Positions 1 through 9,622 of a stretch of 38,588 nucleotides of DNA are shown here, piece by piece. Origin of the DNA: an uncultured Collinsella sp. Its GTDB lineage: Bacteria > Actinomycetota > Coriobacteriia > Coriobacteriales > Coriobacteriaceae. Where the stretch lies: the NCBI GenBank assembly GCA_900541025.1, contig UQIL01000025.1, positions 1 through 38,588 on the forward strand, read 5' to 3'. The position numbers were made by a program, and so were the translations under genes. Position 1 is the stretch's first letter. Every line of letters begins with the position of its first letter. Below the pieces are notes generated by a model that was not told where the DNA came from, did not search any database, and worked only from the letters and a program-made list of their open reading frames with translations.

Positions 1-118
1 CCCTGCACGAGGCCCCGCGCTCCAGCATCCTCTGGACCGTGTCCCGCTCGTGCCTGGTGAGCCTGCCGTAGGCCCTCGGGACCGCCCTCGCGGAGCCCCT
101 ATTCTTCTTTCCGGACAT
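1..118 (-). CDS. IS30-family transposase, N-terminal part (runs off window)
   Basis: The minus strand reads from an ATG at 118 to the window edge with no stop, giving 39 residues. The segment YGRLTRHERDTVQRMLERG resembles the N-terminal helix-turn-helix entry of IS30-type transposases (the usual pattern is a Y-x-x-L-T-x-x-E-R start followed by a hydrophobic helix and a G-x-S-x-R). A good ribosome binding site, GGAGG, sits five bases before the ATG on this strand and supports the start. The catalytic DDE domain would lie outside the window, so intactness cannot be judged. The palindrome at 170-209 is where the element's upstream end should fall. The family assignment rests on a short segment and is moderately sure. 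Confidence 0.6.
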   Translation of the reverse strand, partial: MSGKKNRGSARAVPRAYGRLTRHERDTVQRMLERGASCR

Positions 119-169
119 GCCGTCCTCCGATCTCCCGGGGCCGGCCGGTCCGGCCCTCAGGGTATCGGG

Positions 170-209
170 TTCCCACATTCATCCGCACATGTGCGGATGA
201 ATGTGGGAA
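170..209. repeat. Perfect 40-bp palindrome at IS30-like end
   Basis: Two 20-bp arms with no spacer: TTCCCACATTCATCCGCACA at 170-189 is followed immediately by its exact reverse complement at 190-209. A third, degenerate copy of the arm core (TGTTCGGATGAA) follows at 211-222. The position, about 50 bp upstream of the transposase start, fits a terminal inverted repeat. IS30-type elements are known to insert into palindromes or into copies of their own ends, so the structure may be two abutted IS ends or an end plus its palindromic target. Confidence 0.75.
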
Positions 210-316
210 GTGTTCGGATGAAGTTGATAATCAAGGCTGAAATAAAATCCAGGCCTCGCCCAAAAATAGTTCGCCAAGGTTTACTATTATGTTCATAAAG
301 TAGTACAAGGCTAACA

Positions 317-1042
<726 letters not shown>

Positions 1043-1050
1043 GCGGCGCC

Positions 1051-3717
1051 ATGACACCTCTCGCAAAACGTCTCCCGCGCGAGCTGCGCCGCAATATCGG
1101 CAAGTACCTGGGCATCTTTTTGCTTATGTGCGGAAGCATTGCTCTCACCTCGGGCTTTTTGCTCGCAGCGCATTCTATCGGCTGCCTTATCGACGACATG
1201 CGCGATGCGTACACGATTGAGGACGGCCGCGTGACCACCTCCTTCGAGGCCACCAAAGACCAGCTCAAGGCGGCCGAGGATGCAGCCGGCGACGTCGGCG
1301 GCGTTACGCTCTACAAGAATTTCTCCATCGACGCCATCATCAAAAAGGCGTCCGGTGACGACGGTACCAAGCGCACCCTGCGCACCTACGCGCACCGCAC
1401 CAAGGTCGATATCGCGTCCTACTGCGAAGGCAAGCAGCCCCGCGCGGATGACGAGGTGGCCATCGACCGCGTCTTCGCCACCAACAACGATCTTGCCGTG
1501 GGCGATAAGGTCGAGCTCGAGGGCCGCACCTACACCATCTGCGGCATCATGACGCAGCCCGATAGCCAGGCGCTGTTCCTCAACAACTCGGACTTTACGG
1601 TGAACACCATCACCTATGGCGTGGCCGAGGTCGCCGACGCCGGCTTTGCCGCGCTCGAGGATGCCGGCGGCGCACCCGCCTATACGTACTCCTTTACCTT
1701 TAACGACCGCGATCTCCCCACCGCGGATCGCATCGATGCGGAGCAGGATATGGTCGAGGCGCTGACCGATGCCGATGCGCGCGTGGACGACCTGACCGAT
1801 GCCGATTCCAACCAGGGCATTGGCTATGCGCGCGACGATGTGGACGGCGACTCTATGATGTGGACGACGCTGCTCGACATCATCATCGTGATCATGGCGT
1901 TTGTCTTTGTGGTCCTTACCGACGCCACCATCGAGGAGGAGAGCGCCATTATCGGCACGCTGCTCGCCAGCGGCTATCGCCGTCGCGAGATCGTGCTGCA
2001 CTACCTCGCGCTTCCCGCCATCGTGGGCGTGCTCGCGGCGCTTTTGGGCACCGCGCTCGGCGTTGCGTTCTTTACCGAGCCCATGCGCAGCCTCTATTAC
2101 GATTCGTACAGCCTGCCGCCCTTCCAGGTGTACTGGAGCTGGGAGATCTTTGTGAAGTGTGCCGTGGTCCCCGCCGTCGCGCTCATCCTCATCACGCTGG
2201 TGGGTCTGCTTCGCAAAATGGGCAAGACGCCGTTGCAGTTCCTTCGTCACGAGGCGAGCGGCAAGTCGGGCACCAAGCGCGGCTTGCAGCTGCCGGAGCG
2301 CATGGGTTTTGTTTCCCGCTTCCGCCTGCGCATCTTCCTGCGCAACCTGGGCAACTTCGCCACGCTCTTCGTGGGCATTGCGTTTGCCTCGCTGCTGCTT
2401 CTCTTTGGCCTGGCGATTCTGCCCACGATGACGCACTACGCGGACAACCTCGAGACGAGCCTGGTCGCCGAGCACCAGTACACGCTCAAGGCGCCGCTGG
2501 AGCTCGAGGGCACTGCCGAGGAGCGCGAGCAGTGGTCGGCACTCGAGCGCTTGCAGTCGGTTGACGGCGCGCTGCTTTCTGCCGCTCAAGATGCGGACGA
2601 CGAGCTTGACGACGCGGTCGATGCCGCGCAGGCGGCTGCCGATGCCGCGACCAGCTCTCCGTCTGCCGAGAGCCTGGTCGCGGCGCAGGACGCGCTCGCC
2701 AAGGTCCAGGACAAGAAGGATGCGCTCTACGCGCGCCTTGACGATCTTGCCGATGCCCTCGGCTGCAACCGCGATGAGGCCATCGACCTGATCGACAAGG
2801 CCTCTAAGATCGACACCGACAACGACGATATCCACCCGGTCAATACGACCGACAACGGCGCGGGCGCAATTGCACAGGCCGAGAAATACGCCATCTACCA
2901 GCTGCAATACGATCGCGGCGATGGAAATGGCGAGGAGACGATTTCCGTCTACGGCATTTCATCCAATTCGCGCTATTGGAAAGACCTCAACGTCGGCGAC
3001 GGCCGTGTCGTCTTTGGCGGCGGCTTGCTCGACAAGTTTGGCTGGAGCGAGGGCCAGAAGGTCACGCTCATCGACAAGTACGAGGGGGAGCATTATTCCC
3101 TTGAGTACGCGGGCAAGGACTGTGCCTGGGGCTCCAAGTCGGACATGAATATCTATATGAGCATCGATGACTTTAACGAGCTGTTCGGCAATGACGCCAC
3201 CTACTTTAACGGCTATGTGAGCGACGAGAAGCTCGACCTCGATGCTCGTTACTTTGCCGGCGACACCACGCCCGACGACATGCGGGCCGTGGGCGACCAG
3301 TTCATCGGCATGATGAGCAAAATGATCGGCATGATGGTTGGCCTCGCGGTGTTTATCTTCCTGCTGTTTATGTATCTACTGACCAAGGCTGTGATCGACC
3401 ACAGCGCCCGTTCGATTAGCTATATGAAAGTCTTTGGCTATCGCGATAGCGAGATCTCGCATCTGTACATCCGCTCGATCACGCTGTGCGTGGCGGCGTC
3501 GCTCGTGCTGAGTCTGCCGGTCATTATTGGCTCGCTCACGGCCATCTTCCGCTCGATGCTGCTCGCCTACAACGGCAATATCGAGATCTACGTGCCCGCT
3601 TGGTCCATGGCTGCATGCGTCGGCATTGGCTTTGCGACCTACCTGGTCGTGGCGCTGCTACACACGCGTTCTATCAAGCGCGTCAGTCTGGCCGAAGCCC
3701 TCAAGGTGCAAGAGTAG
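1051..3717 (+). CDS. FtsX-like ABC transporter permease
   Basis: The protein has 888 residues from the ATG at 1051 (preceded by AGGCGG). It has an N-terminal membrane segment (about 17-39), a large extracytoplasmic region, a first FtsX-type membrane block (about 270-457), a second extracytoplasmic region beginning with an alanine/aspartate-rich stretch likely to be a coiled coil (about 504-573), and a second FtsX block near the C-terminus (about 754-870). The double-FtsX layout is typical of large single-subunit permeases that pair with MacB/LolD-type ATPases, here the upstream gene. A longer in-frame start with TTG at 1036 overlaps the ATPase stop and is less likely. Likely roles are export or envelope-stress defence, but the cargo is unknown. 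No downstream accessory gene is present. Confidence 0.9.
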   Translation: MTPLAKRLPRELRRNIGKYLGIFLLMCGSIALTSGFLLAAHSIGCLIDDMRDAYTIEDGRVTTSFEATKDQLKAAEDAAGDVGGVTLYKNFSIDAIIKKASGDDGTKRTLRTYAHRTKVDIASYCEGKQPRADDEVAIDRVFATNNDLAVGDKVELEGRTYTICGIMTQPDSQALFLNNSDFTVNTITYGVAEVADAGFAALEDAGGAPAYTYSFTFNDRDLPTADRIDAEQDMVEALTDADARVDDLTDADSNQGIGYARDDVDGDSMMWTTLLDIIIVIMAFVFVVLTDATIEEESAIIGTLLASGYRRREIVLHYLALPAIVGVLAALLGTALGVAFFTEPMRSLYYDSYSLPPFQVYWSWEIFVKCAVVPAVALILITLVGLLRKMGKTPLQFLRHEASGKSGTKRGLQLPERMGFVSRFRLRIFLRNLGNFATLFVGIAFASLLLLFGLAILPTMTHYADNLETSLVAEHQYTLKAPLELEGTAEEREQWSALERLQSVDGALLSAAQDADDELDDAVDAAQAAADAATSSPSAESLVAAQDALAKVQDKKDALYARLDDLADALGCNRDEAIDLIDKASKIDTDNDDIHPVNTTDNGAGAIAQAEKYAIYQLQYDRGDGNGEETISVYGISSNSRYWKDLNVGDGRVVFGGGLLDKFGWSEGQKVTLIDKYEGEHYSLEYAGKDCAWGSKSDMNIYMSIDDFNELFGNDATYFNGYVSDEKLDLDARYFAGDTTPDDMRAVGDQFIGMMSKMIGMMVGLAVFIFLLFMYLLTKAVIDHSARSISYMKVFGYRDSEISHLYIRSITLCVAASLVLSLPVIIGSLTAIFRSMLLAYNGNIEIYVPAWSMAACVGIGFATYLVVALLHTRSIKRVSLAEALKVQE

Positions 3718-3719
3718 CA

Positions 3720-3858
3720 ATTGGGGACGTTCTTAAACGACTAGTCATCGGGGACAGTCTTTGTCGGATTGCCGGCTCGTCGGCCGGGCTGGCAGGGACT
3801 GTCCCTGACGGCACTCATTTAAGTCTGTCCCCAATGAGTGGTCATTTCCCAATGGCTA
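3720..3858. repeat. Nested GGGGAC-type intergenic palindrome
   Basis: This fills most of the gap between the permease stop and the DUF362 gene. The outer part starts with a 24-bp stretch (3720-3743) identical to the reverse complement of 12255-12278 and ends with CCCAATGGCTA (3848-3858), as the 12245-12282 element does. Between them lies an extra inverted repeat (TCATCGGGGACAG at 3745-3757 against CTGTCCCCAATGA at 3825-3837, one mismatch) and a small palindrome AGGGACTGTCCCT at 3794-3806. It looks like one repeat split by another. Confidence 0.75.
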
Positions 3859-3941
3859 GGTTCCGTACTTGACTTTAACTCTGCTTTAACTGGTACCATC
3901 CTCTATGTCTGTAACGCCATATAGACCGAGGGGATAGATCT

Positions 3942-5147
3942 ATGACCGCAACTGCACCCGCAGCACCCGCTAAGGTGTACTTTACCAACCTGCGCACGCA
4001 TGCTCTCGAGAGTCAGCTCGACAAACTCAAGCGCCTCATCCGTCACGCCGGAATTGAGCAGATCGACTTTGAGAACAAGTTCGTCGCCATCAAGATTCAC
4101 TTTGGTGAGCTGGGCAACCTGAGCTTTTTGCGCCCCAACTACGCCCGCGCCGTCGCGGACGTGGTGAAGGAGCTGGGCGGCAAGCCCTTCCTCACTGACT
4201 GCAATACGCTCTATGTCGGTAGCCGCAAAAACGCGCTCGAGCACATAGACACCGCCTATCAGAACGGCTTTACCCCGTATGCCACGGGCTGCCAGATCAT
4301 TATTGCCGACGGCCTCAAGGGTACCGACGAGGCGCTCGTCCCGGTCGAGGGCGGCGAGTACGTGCACGAGGCCAAGATCGGTCAGGCGCTCATGGATGCC
4401 GATATCGTGATCAGCCTCACCCACTTTAAGGGCCATGAGCAGGCCGGTTTTGGCGGCGCCATGAAGAACCTGGGCATGGGCGGCGGCAGCCGTGCCGGCA
4501 AGATGGAGCAGCATGCCGCCGGCAAGCCGAACGTCGCGGCCGAGCACTGCATTGGCTGCCGTGCCTGCGAAAAGATCTGCGCACACAACGCTATCTCGTT
4601 CGACGACACCCGCGAGCGCGAGCTTGCCAACGGCAGCACCCGCACGGTCCACGTCGCTGCCATCGACCACGATCGCTGCGTGGGCTGCGGCCGCTGCATT
4701 GCGGCATGCAACCAGGACTGCATCAAGCCCGGCTATGACGCCGCAGCCGACGTGCTCAACTGCAAGATTGCCGAGTACACCAAGGCCGTCGTCGACGGCC
4801 GCCCGAGCTTCCACATCTCGCTTGCCATGGATATCAGCCCCAACTGCGATTGCCATCCCGAAAACGACACACCTATCGTCAACGACATCGGCATGTTCGC
4901 GAGCTTCGACCCGGTCGCCATCGACCAGGCCTGCGCCGATGCCGTCATGGCGTCCGAGCCGCTGCCCAACACCGAGCTCACCGATAGCGCGGCCAAGATG
5001 GAGCATAACCACGAGCATCTGGAGGGCGAGCAGGCGCACGACCCCTTCTGCATTACGCATCCCGACACCGACTGGCGCGTGTGCATCGCGCATGCCGAGA
5101 AGATCGGCCTGGGCACGAGCAAGTACGAGCTCATCGAGGTCAAGTAG
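3942..5147 (+). CDS. DUF362 family protein with two [4Fe-4S] clusters
   Basis: The 401-residue protein carries a DUF362 domain over roughly residues 1-190 and again at the C-terminal end, split by a bacterial ferredoxin module. The two cluster motifs are CIGCRACEKICAHN and CVGCGRCIAACNQDC, each with the C-x2-C-x2-C-x3-C spacing of a [4Fe-4S] site. The family is described mainly by structure and has no agreed reaction, although electron transfer or iron-sulfur chemistry in the cytoplasm is expected. A purine-rich GAGGGGA lies upstream of the ATG. It stands alone: the gap upstream holds repeats and a terminator follows. No signal peptide is seen. Confidence 0.9.
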   Translation: MTATAPAAPAKVYFTNLRTHALESQLDKLKRLIRHAGIEQIDFENKFVAIKIHFGELGNLSFLRPNYARAVADVVKELGGKPFLTDCNTLYVGSRKNALEHIDTAYQNGFTPYATGCQIIIADGLKGTDEALVPVEGGEYVHEAKIGQALMDADIVISLTHFKGHEQAGFGGAMKNLGMGGGSRAGKMEQHAAGKPNVAAEHCIGCRACEKICAHNAISFDDTRERELANGSTRTVHVAAIDHDRCVGCGRCIAACNQDCIKPGYDAAADVLNCKIAEYTKAVVDGRPSFHISLAMDISPNCDCHPENDTPIVNDIGMFASFDPVAIDQACADAVMASEPLPNTELTDSAAKMEHNHEHLEGEQAHDPFCITHPDTDWRVCIAHAEKIGLGTSKYELIEVK

Positions 5148-5194
5148 CGCCTATCTATTGGACAAAATAAGCGCCTTTATAGCGTAAGTTGAGC

Positions 5195-5233
5195 AAAAGC
5201 CGCCCACGAGCACAACGCTTGCGGGCGGCTTTT
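5195..5233 (+). terminator. Rho-independent terminator after DUF362 gene
   Basis: A perfect 11-bp stem, AAAAGCCGCCC (5195-5205) with GGGCGGCTTTT (5223-5233), sits 48 bp after the DUF362 stop. The A-run and T-run at the two stem edges allow it to work in both directions, which suits its position between two convergent genes. Confidence 0.85.
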
Positions 5234-5311
5234 CAGAAGTGCGGTGAAAAATCGAATACCGCCGACTACAAACCGATTTTTGGCAACAAAACCCCAGACG
5301 TTGCTTTTTGC

Positions 5312-6277
5312 CTAAAAATTCTTGTCGAGGAAGTTGTCGACCGTGTTCCAGTAGAGTTCGGGGTCGACCTGCGCGCTCTTGGCGTGGGTGGCGCCATGGA
5401 TAGTGAGCTTTTGCTTAACCTTGCTGGCGCACGCGTCGTAGTTTTGGTCGAGCATGCTGTACGGTACAAAGGTGTCCTGGTCGCCGTGGATAAACAGCAT
5501 GGGAACCGTCGCATGTTTGAGTTGCTCCACACTGCTCGCCTTATGAAAGTCGTAGCCCGCGCGCACGTTGCACACCAAGTTTGCTACATCGAGCAAGGGA
5601 AAGCTGGGCAGGCCGAACACATCCTTGAGCTGCAGGGAAAACTCGTCCCAAACACTCGTATAACCGCAGTCCTCGATAATGCATTTCACGTTTGCGGGCA
5701 GAGACTCCCCCGCGACGTTCATGGCGGTTGCCGCACCCATCGACTCGCCAAAGACCAGGATGCGCGCCTCGGGGTCTGCCTGAACAATCCGCTCGATCCA
5801 CGCGACGACATCGAGCCGTTCGGGCCAGCCCATGCCGATATAGTCGCCGCCGGAGCGCTCGTGGGCGCGGGCGGCTGGTGCGAGTACGTTCATGCCGCGG
5901 TCGTGGAATCGTTTGGCGTATCGGGCCATACCGATGGGCTCGTTGGTATATCCATGCAGGCAGACGGCGTAGTCGTGCGTGCTCTCCGGCGCAGCAAAAT
6001 ACCAAGCGGCGAGCTCGGTTCCGTCATCTGCGGTGAGGCTGCTGCTCTCGCGGTTCTCTTTAAACCACGCCCGCGCCTCGGTTCCCTCGGCATCCATCTG
6101 TTCGCCCTTTTCGGCGTCCTTGCCGTCCTGCATCATCTTCATGGTGTAGGGGGCGCGAGGGTTCAGAGCAAAGTCGAACAGAAAGTTGCCGGCAAATCCG
6201 AGCAGTGCAACGACAACCACCAGTGCAACGATGCCGGCTATCTTGAGCTTTCGATGGGAACGTGCGTTTTGAGACAT
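5312..6277 (-). CDS. Membrane-anchored alpha/beta hydrolase (YqkD-like)
   Basis: The 321-residue protein begins with a short basic stretch and one membrane segment (about 12-35), so the enzyme is likely anchored and faces the outside. The alpha/beta-hydrolase features are the oxyanion segment LHGYTNEP (107-114), the nucleophile elbow GESMG with Ser179, the HGDQDTFVP loop with Asp268, and His298 in HGATHAKS. This complete Ser-Asp-His triad indicates an active esterase or peptidase-like hydrolase, and the overall pattern is close to Bacillus YqkD-type proteins. The substrate is unknown. It converges with the DUF362 gene and diverges from the hemolysin III gene. Confidence 0.88.
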   Translation of the reverse strand: MSQNARSHRKLKIAGIVALVVVVALLGFAGNFLFDFALNPRAPYTMKMMQDGKDAEKGEQMDAEGTEARAWFKENRESSSLTADDGTELAAWYFAAPESTHDYAVCLHGYTNEPIGMARYAKRFHDRGMNVLAPAARAHERSGGDYIGMGWPERLDVVAWIERIVQADPEARILVFGESMGAATAMNVAGESLPANVKCIIEDCGYTSVWDEFSLQLKDVFGLPSFPLLDVANLVCNVRAGYDFHKASSVEQLKHATVPMLFIHGDQDTFVPYSMLDQNYDACASKVKQKLTIHGATHAKSAQVDPELYWNTVDNFLDKNF

Positions 6278-6419
6278 AAGTAGCTTTCCTATAAGATGTT
6301 AATACATCAACATTTAATGCAAGCGCATTATGGACGTTCGCCGTTGATGCGTCAACAGGCAAAGAATGGGTAAACAAAGGGTCACGTATGGTGCAAATTT
6401 CGCACGTACCTAGACGCTT

Positions 6420-6428
6420 TGATATAGT
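6420..6428 (+). promoter_or_regulatory. Extended -10 promoter of hemolysin III gene
   Basis: TGATATAGT at 6420-6428 matches the TGnTATAAT extended -10 form with one change. No good -35 is visible at the right distance. It would give a start near 6435 and a leader of about 29 bases before the ATG at 6464. Confidence 0.5.
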
Positions 6429-6463
6429 GTTGAGAACTCTTTACGTTGGAGGATGTAACCGGC

Positions 6464-7147
6464 ATGTCCGATTCGAGCGACAGTTCTAAGCCGCGACCCA
6501 AGACCGCGGCCGTTCCACACTACACGGTGGGCGAGGAGATCATGAACTCCGTCACCCATGGTGTCGGCTGCCTGCTGGGTATCGCGGGCCTGGTGCTCCT
6601 GATCGTATTCGCTGCCCTGCGCGGCGGAGGCCCGGCCCACATGGCCGCGGCGATTGTCTATGGTGTCAGCATTATTCTCGAATACCTAGCCTCCACGCTC
6701 TACCACGCGATTCAGCCCGCGCGCGCCAAGCGCGTGTTTCGCATCATCGACCACAGCTGCATCTACCTGCTCATAGCCGGCAGCTATACGCCGTTTTGCC
6801 TTATCACGCTCGCAAACGACGGCGGCCCTGCGCTGTTCTTTGCCGTATGGGCCATCGCCATTATCGGCATCGCCCTCGAGTGCTTCCTACGCGAGCGTCA
6901 ACCGCACTGGGTAAGCGGCCTGGTCTACCTGCTGATGGGCTGGCTCGTCGTCTTTAAGCTGCCCGAGCTCGTGGCGCTGCTGAACCCCGTCGCGCTTGCC
7001 CTGCTTGCCGTCGGCGGCGTGTGCTATACCGTGGGCGTGCCGTTCTATATCGCCAAAAACGTTCGCTATCTGCACAGTGTGTTTCACCTGTGGGTGCTCG
7101 CCGGCAGTATCTTCCAGTTCATGGCGGTGATCCTCTTCGTAATCTAG
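6464..7147 (+). CDS. Hemolysin III family (PAQR-type) membrane protein
   Basis: The 227-residue protein is almost entirely hydrophobic, with about seven membrane segments after a short polar N-terminus. The opening VGEEIMNSVTHGVGCLLGIAG and the segment YHAIQPARAKRVFRIIDHSCIY are characteristic of the hemolysin III/YqfA branch of the PAQR family: Ser/His/Asp residues from these segments form the predicted metal site. Despite the name, most bacterial members have no shown haemolytic role and may act in lipid or membrane homeostasis. The ATG at 6464 is chosen because GGAGG (6448-6452) precedes it by 11 bases and the conserved core begins soon after. Confidence 0.9.
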   Translation: MSDSSDSSKPRPKTAAVPHYTVGEEIMNSVTHGVGCLLGIAGLVLLIVFAALRGGGPAHMAAAIVYGVSIILEYLASTLYHAIQPARAKRVFRIIDHSCIYLLIAGSYTPFCLITLANDGGPALFFAVWAIAIIGIALECFLRERQPHWVSGLVYLLMGWLVVFKLPELVALLNPVALALLAVGGVCYTVGVPFYIAKNVRYLHSVFHLWVLAGSIFQFMAVILFVI

Positions 7148-7254
7148 CGACCGCGCCCACGGCCCCGCTCGCACGGGCGACTGGCGCAACTGCCGTATCC
7201 GCGATCAACGTTTTAACCTAACGTCCCGAATCTTGGAGGTTCGAGAAACTCCCG

Positions 7255-8628
7255 ATGGACATAACCATCTCCCTTATCACCACCCTCGTTTTGACCCTCA
7301 TCAACGGCTACTTCTCTATGTCCGAGATGGCTCTCACCACGGCTAAGCGCGCCGTGTTGGAGCACGATGCCGAGGAGGGCGATAAGCGTGCCGAGCGTGC
7401 CGTCCAGCTCGCCGCCGACTCCGATCAGCTGTTGGCCACCATCCAGGTCGCCATCACGCTCGTGGGCTTTGCCTCGTCCGCCGTCGCCTCGACAAGCCTG
7501 TCCGACCCGCTTGCCACGTGGCTCATAAGCTTTGGCATCGCGCCGCTTTCCGCCATCGCGCGCGGCCTGGCGCCGGTCATCATCACCGTCGCCGTCGCCT
7601 TTGTGTCCATCGTGATCGGCGAGCTTGTGCCCAAGCGCATCGGCCTCGCTAACGCCGAGGGCGTATCCAAGCAGGTCGTGGGACCGCTCTCCGTGTTCCA
7701 AAAGATCGCCCGCCCGCTCGTGTGGCTGACCGGCGCCTGCTCCGACGGCCTGGCCCGTATCCTGCGCATCAAGAGCGCCGACGACCGCCAGAACGTCTCG
7801 GAGGAAGAGATCAAGTACATGGTCTCGGAGCAGGACGACCTGCTCGACGAGGAAAAGCGCATGATCCACGAGATCTTTGACCTGGGCGACACCGTTGCCC
7901 GTGAGGTCATGGTGCCGCGCGTGGACACCACCATGTGCGAGGACGACGAGACGGTCGCCGACGTGCTGTCCACCATGCGCCAGACCGGCTTTAGCCGCAT
8001 CCCCGTCTATCACGAGGATCCCGACAACGTCGCCGGCATTGCGCACATCAAGGACCTGATTCAGCCTGCGCTCGACGGCAAGGGCGACCAGCCCATCGCC
8101 GGTTTTTTGCGCGACGCCACCTTTGTGCCCGACACCAAGGACATCCTGCCGCTGCTGTCCGAGATGCAGACCTCTCACGACCAGATCGTGGTGGTCGTGG
8201 ACGAGTACGGCGGCACGGCCGGCATTATCACCATCGAGGACATCGTCGAGGAGATTGTCGGCGAGATCGAGGATGAATTCGACCCCGACAACAAGTACCT
8301 CACGCGTCTTTCGCGCCGCGAGTGGCTCGTTGATGGGCGTTTTTCGTGCGATGACGCGATTGAGCTTGGTTGGCCGCTCGAGGAAAGCGATGATTATGAG
8401 ACCATCGCCGGCTGGATCTTGGAGCTTTGTGACTCGGTGCCCGACATCGGAGAGGTGTTTGAGGTCGCGGGGTACAAGTTTAAAGTGCAGTCGATGCGTG
8501 GCCAGCGCATCTCGCTCATTCGCGTGATCGCTCCGGCCGAAACCGATAAGAAGGATTCCGAGTCTTCGGTAGACGAGCCGACGACGTCGGGTGCGGGTTC
8601 CGCGAATCCGCACGACGGCGACGAGTAG
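7255..8628 (+). CDS. CNNM/CorC-type transporter (DUF21, CBS pair, CorC_HlyC)
   Basis: The 457-residue protein contains a DUF21/CNNM transmembrane domain (about 1-190) with SMSEMALTTAKR near the first helix, an acidic linker, two CBS domains (about 215-345, with EVMVPR at the start and DEYGGTAGIITIEDIVEE at the end), and a C-terminal CorC_HlyC domain (about 360-430). Family members are implicated in Mg2+ (and sometimes Co2+) export or in control of magnesium transport, with the CBS pair binding ATP-Mg. The ATG at 7255 follows GGAGG at an unusually long distance (15 bases), but no better start is seen. The next gene begins 24 bp downstream, so the two are probably co-transcribed. Confidence 0.93.
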   Translation: MDITISLITTLVLTLINGYFSMSEMALTTAKRAVLEHDAEEGDKRAERAVQLAADSDQLLATIQVAITLVGFASSAVASTSLSDPLATWLISFGIAPLSAIARGLAPVIITVAVAFVSIVIGELVPKRIGLANAEGVSKQVVGPLSVFQKIARPLVWLTGACSDGLARILRIKSADDRQNVSEEEIKYMVSEQDDLLDEEKRMIHEIFDLGDTVAREVMVPRVDTTMCEDDETVADVLSTMRQTGFSRIPVYHEDPDNVAGIAHIKDLIQPALDGKGDQPIAGFLRDATFVPDTKDILPLLSEMQTSHDQIVVVVDEYGGTAGIITIEDIVEEIVGEIEDEFDPDNKYLTRLSRREWLVDGRFSCDDAIELGWPLEESDDYETIAGWILELCDSVPDIGEVFEVAGYKFKVQSMRGQRISLIRVIAPAETDKKDSESSVDEPTTSGAGSANPHDGDE

Positions 8629-8652
8629 AACAAGGAAGAGTAGGGGAGAGTT

Positions 8653-9486
8653 ATGGCAGGCCTGTTCAACATCCTTAAGGTCACCGTCAGCGAGGACAAG
8701 ATCTGCGCGCATGTGCTGGTGAACCCCGGCATGCCGCTCATGACCTCGGAGGATATCGAGGCCACGGCGCGCGTGTACTACCTGGTGCCGGCGATTGCCA
8801 AGCACCTGTGCCTGGGCGATTCCGGCCGCGAGTTCCAGGACTGCATGGGTCAGACCGAGCTTTGCCATCTGCTTGAGCATGTGACGGTCGAGCTCATGAA
8901 CGAGACCGGGCTTGCCGGCAGCATCTCGTGCGGCCGCACGCGCGTAAGCGAGCACGACGAGCGCGTTTTTGAGGTTGAGCTTTCGTGCCCCGACGACGCG
9001 CTGGCCATCGGCGCGCTATCTTCGGCCACCTTTATGATGGACTGGGCGTACCTGCACGCCGACCAGCCTGCCCCCGACGTGGAAGGCACGGTTGCGGGCC
9101 TGCGCAACCTGGTGCTGGGCATGCGCGCCGAGGCCGAGGGCAAGAATCCTCACGAGGCCGTCGCCGTTGCGAACGGCGAAGATGCTGCCGAGGACGAGGG
9201 CGCTGACGAGGGCGATGTGCCGGCCGACGCCGAGCCCGTTGCCGATGCGACCGCCGAGCCTGTTCCCACCGAGCCCCAGGGTGTCCCCAACTTTGACGAC
9301 GAGCCCCAGGTGGCGATTGATACCGAGGGCGCGGTTGCCGAGAGCCACGAGGCCTCCGCTGCCGTCTTTGGCGGTGCTGCGACGGTTCCGGCAGGACCTG
9401 CGCATGAGGGCGGTCTGCCGCTCGTGGACGGCGCCGGCGAGGACCCGGGTGCCACGGTGGCCATGCCGGCTATGCCTCAGGAGTAG
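8653..9486 (+). CDS. Protein resembling N-terminal domain of cyanophycin synthetase, acidic tail
   Basis: The protein has 277 residues. Residues about 1-160 form a folded domain and the rest is an Ala/Glu/Asp/Pro-rich acidic tail of low complexity. Residues 70-120 contain CHLLEHVTVELMNETG, then SCGRTR and FEVELSCPDDALAIGALSSA. This order matches the region of the cyanophycin synthetase CphA N-terminal domain that reads like HVIEHVALELQ, FGRTR and VYNVVFEY. The ATP-grasp and Mur-ligase domains of CphA are absent here. His72, Glu75, His76 and Glu80 form an HxxEHxxxE pattern, and a metallopeptidase-like site has been reported in the N-domain of some CphA1 enzymes. A peptidase role is an inference. 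It lies 24 bp after the CNNM gene. Confidence 0.65.
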   Translation: MAGLFNILKVTVSEDKICAHVLVNPGMPLMTSEDIEATARVYYLVPAIAKHLCLGDSGREFQDCMGQTELCHLLEHVTVELMNETGLAGSISCGRTRVSEHDERVFEVELSCPDDALAIGALSSATFMMDWAYLHADQPAPDVEGTVAGLRNLVLGMRAEAEGKNPHEAVAVANGEDAAEDEGADEGDVPADAEPVADATAEPVPTEPQGVPNFDDEPQVAIDTEGAVAESHEASAAVFGGAATVPAGPAHEGGLPLVDGAGEDPGATVAMPAMPQE

Positions 9487-9565
9487 GTCTACGCGTTTAT
9501 CACCATCACGTACCTGCGCCTTTGCCGTACGCAGATGAGCGGAGCGGCAAGTGATGCGCTGCGGG

Positions 9566-9571
9566 TATAAT
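9566..9571 (+). promoter_or_regulatory. Candidate -10 box for YtxH/PRC operon
   Basis: A consensus TATAAT lies 52 bp before the YtxH-like start. The sequence 17 bp upstream (AGCGGC) is a poor -35, so only the -10 is supported. Confidence 0.5.
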
Positions 9572-9622
9572 GGACAGCATTCAAACGGTGGGCACCGACG
9601 TGCCCGCAGGAGAGGAATGATC

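Noticed and set aside
3866..3900. Sigma-70 promoter TTGACT...TACCAT before the DUF362 gene
   Set aside because: The spacer is about 19 bases and the -10 is poor, so it is not listed.
5189..6283. Long open frame (364 codons) on the plus strand
   Set aside because: It is antisense to the alpha/beta hydrolase with full catalytic triad, has no recognisable domain, and is a typical GC-rich shadow frame.
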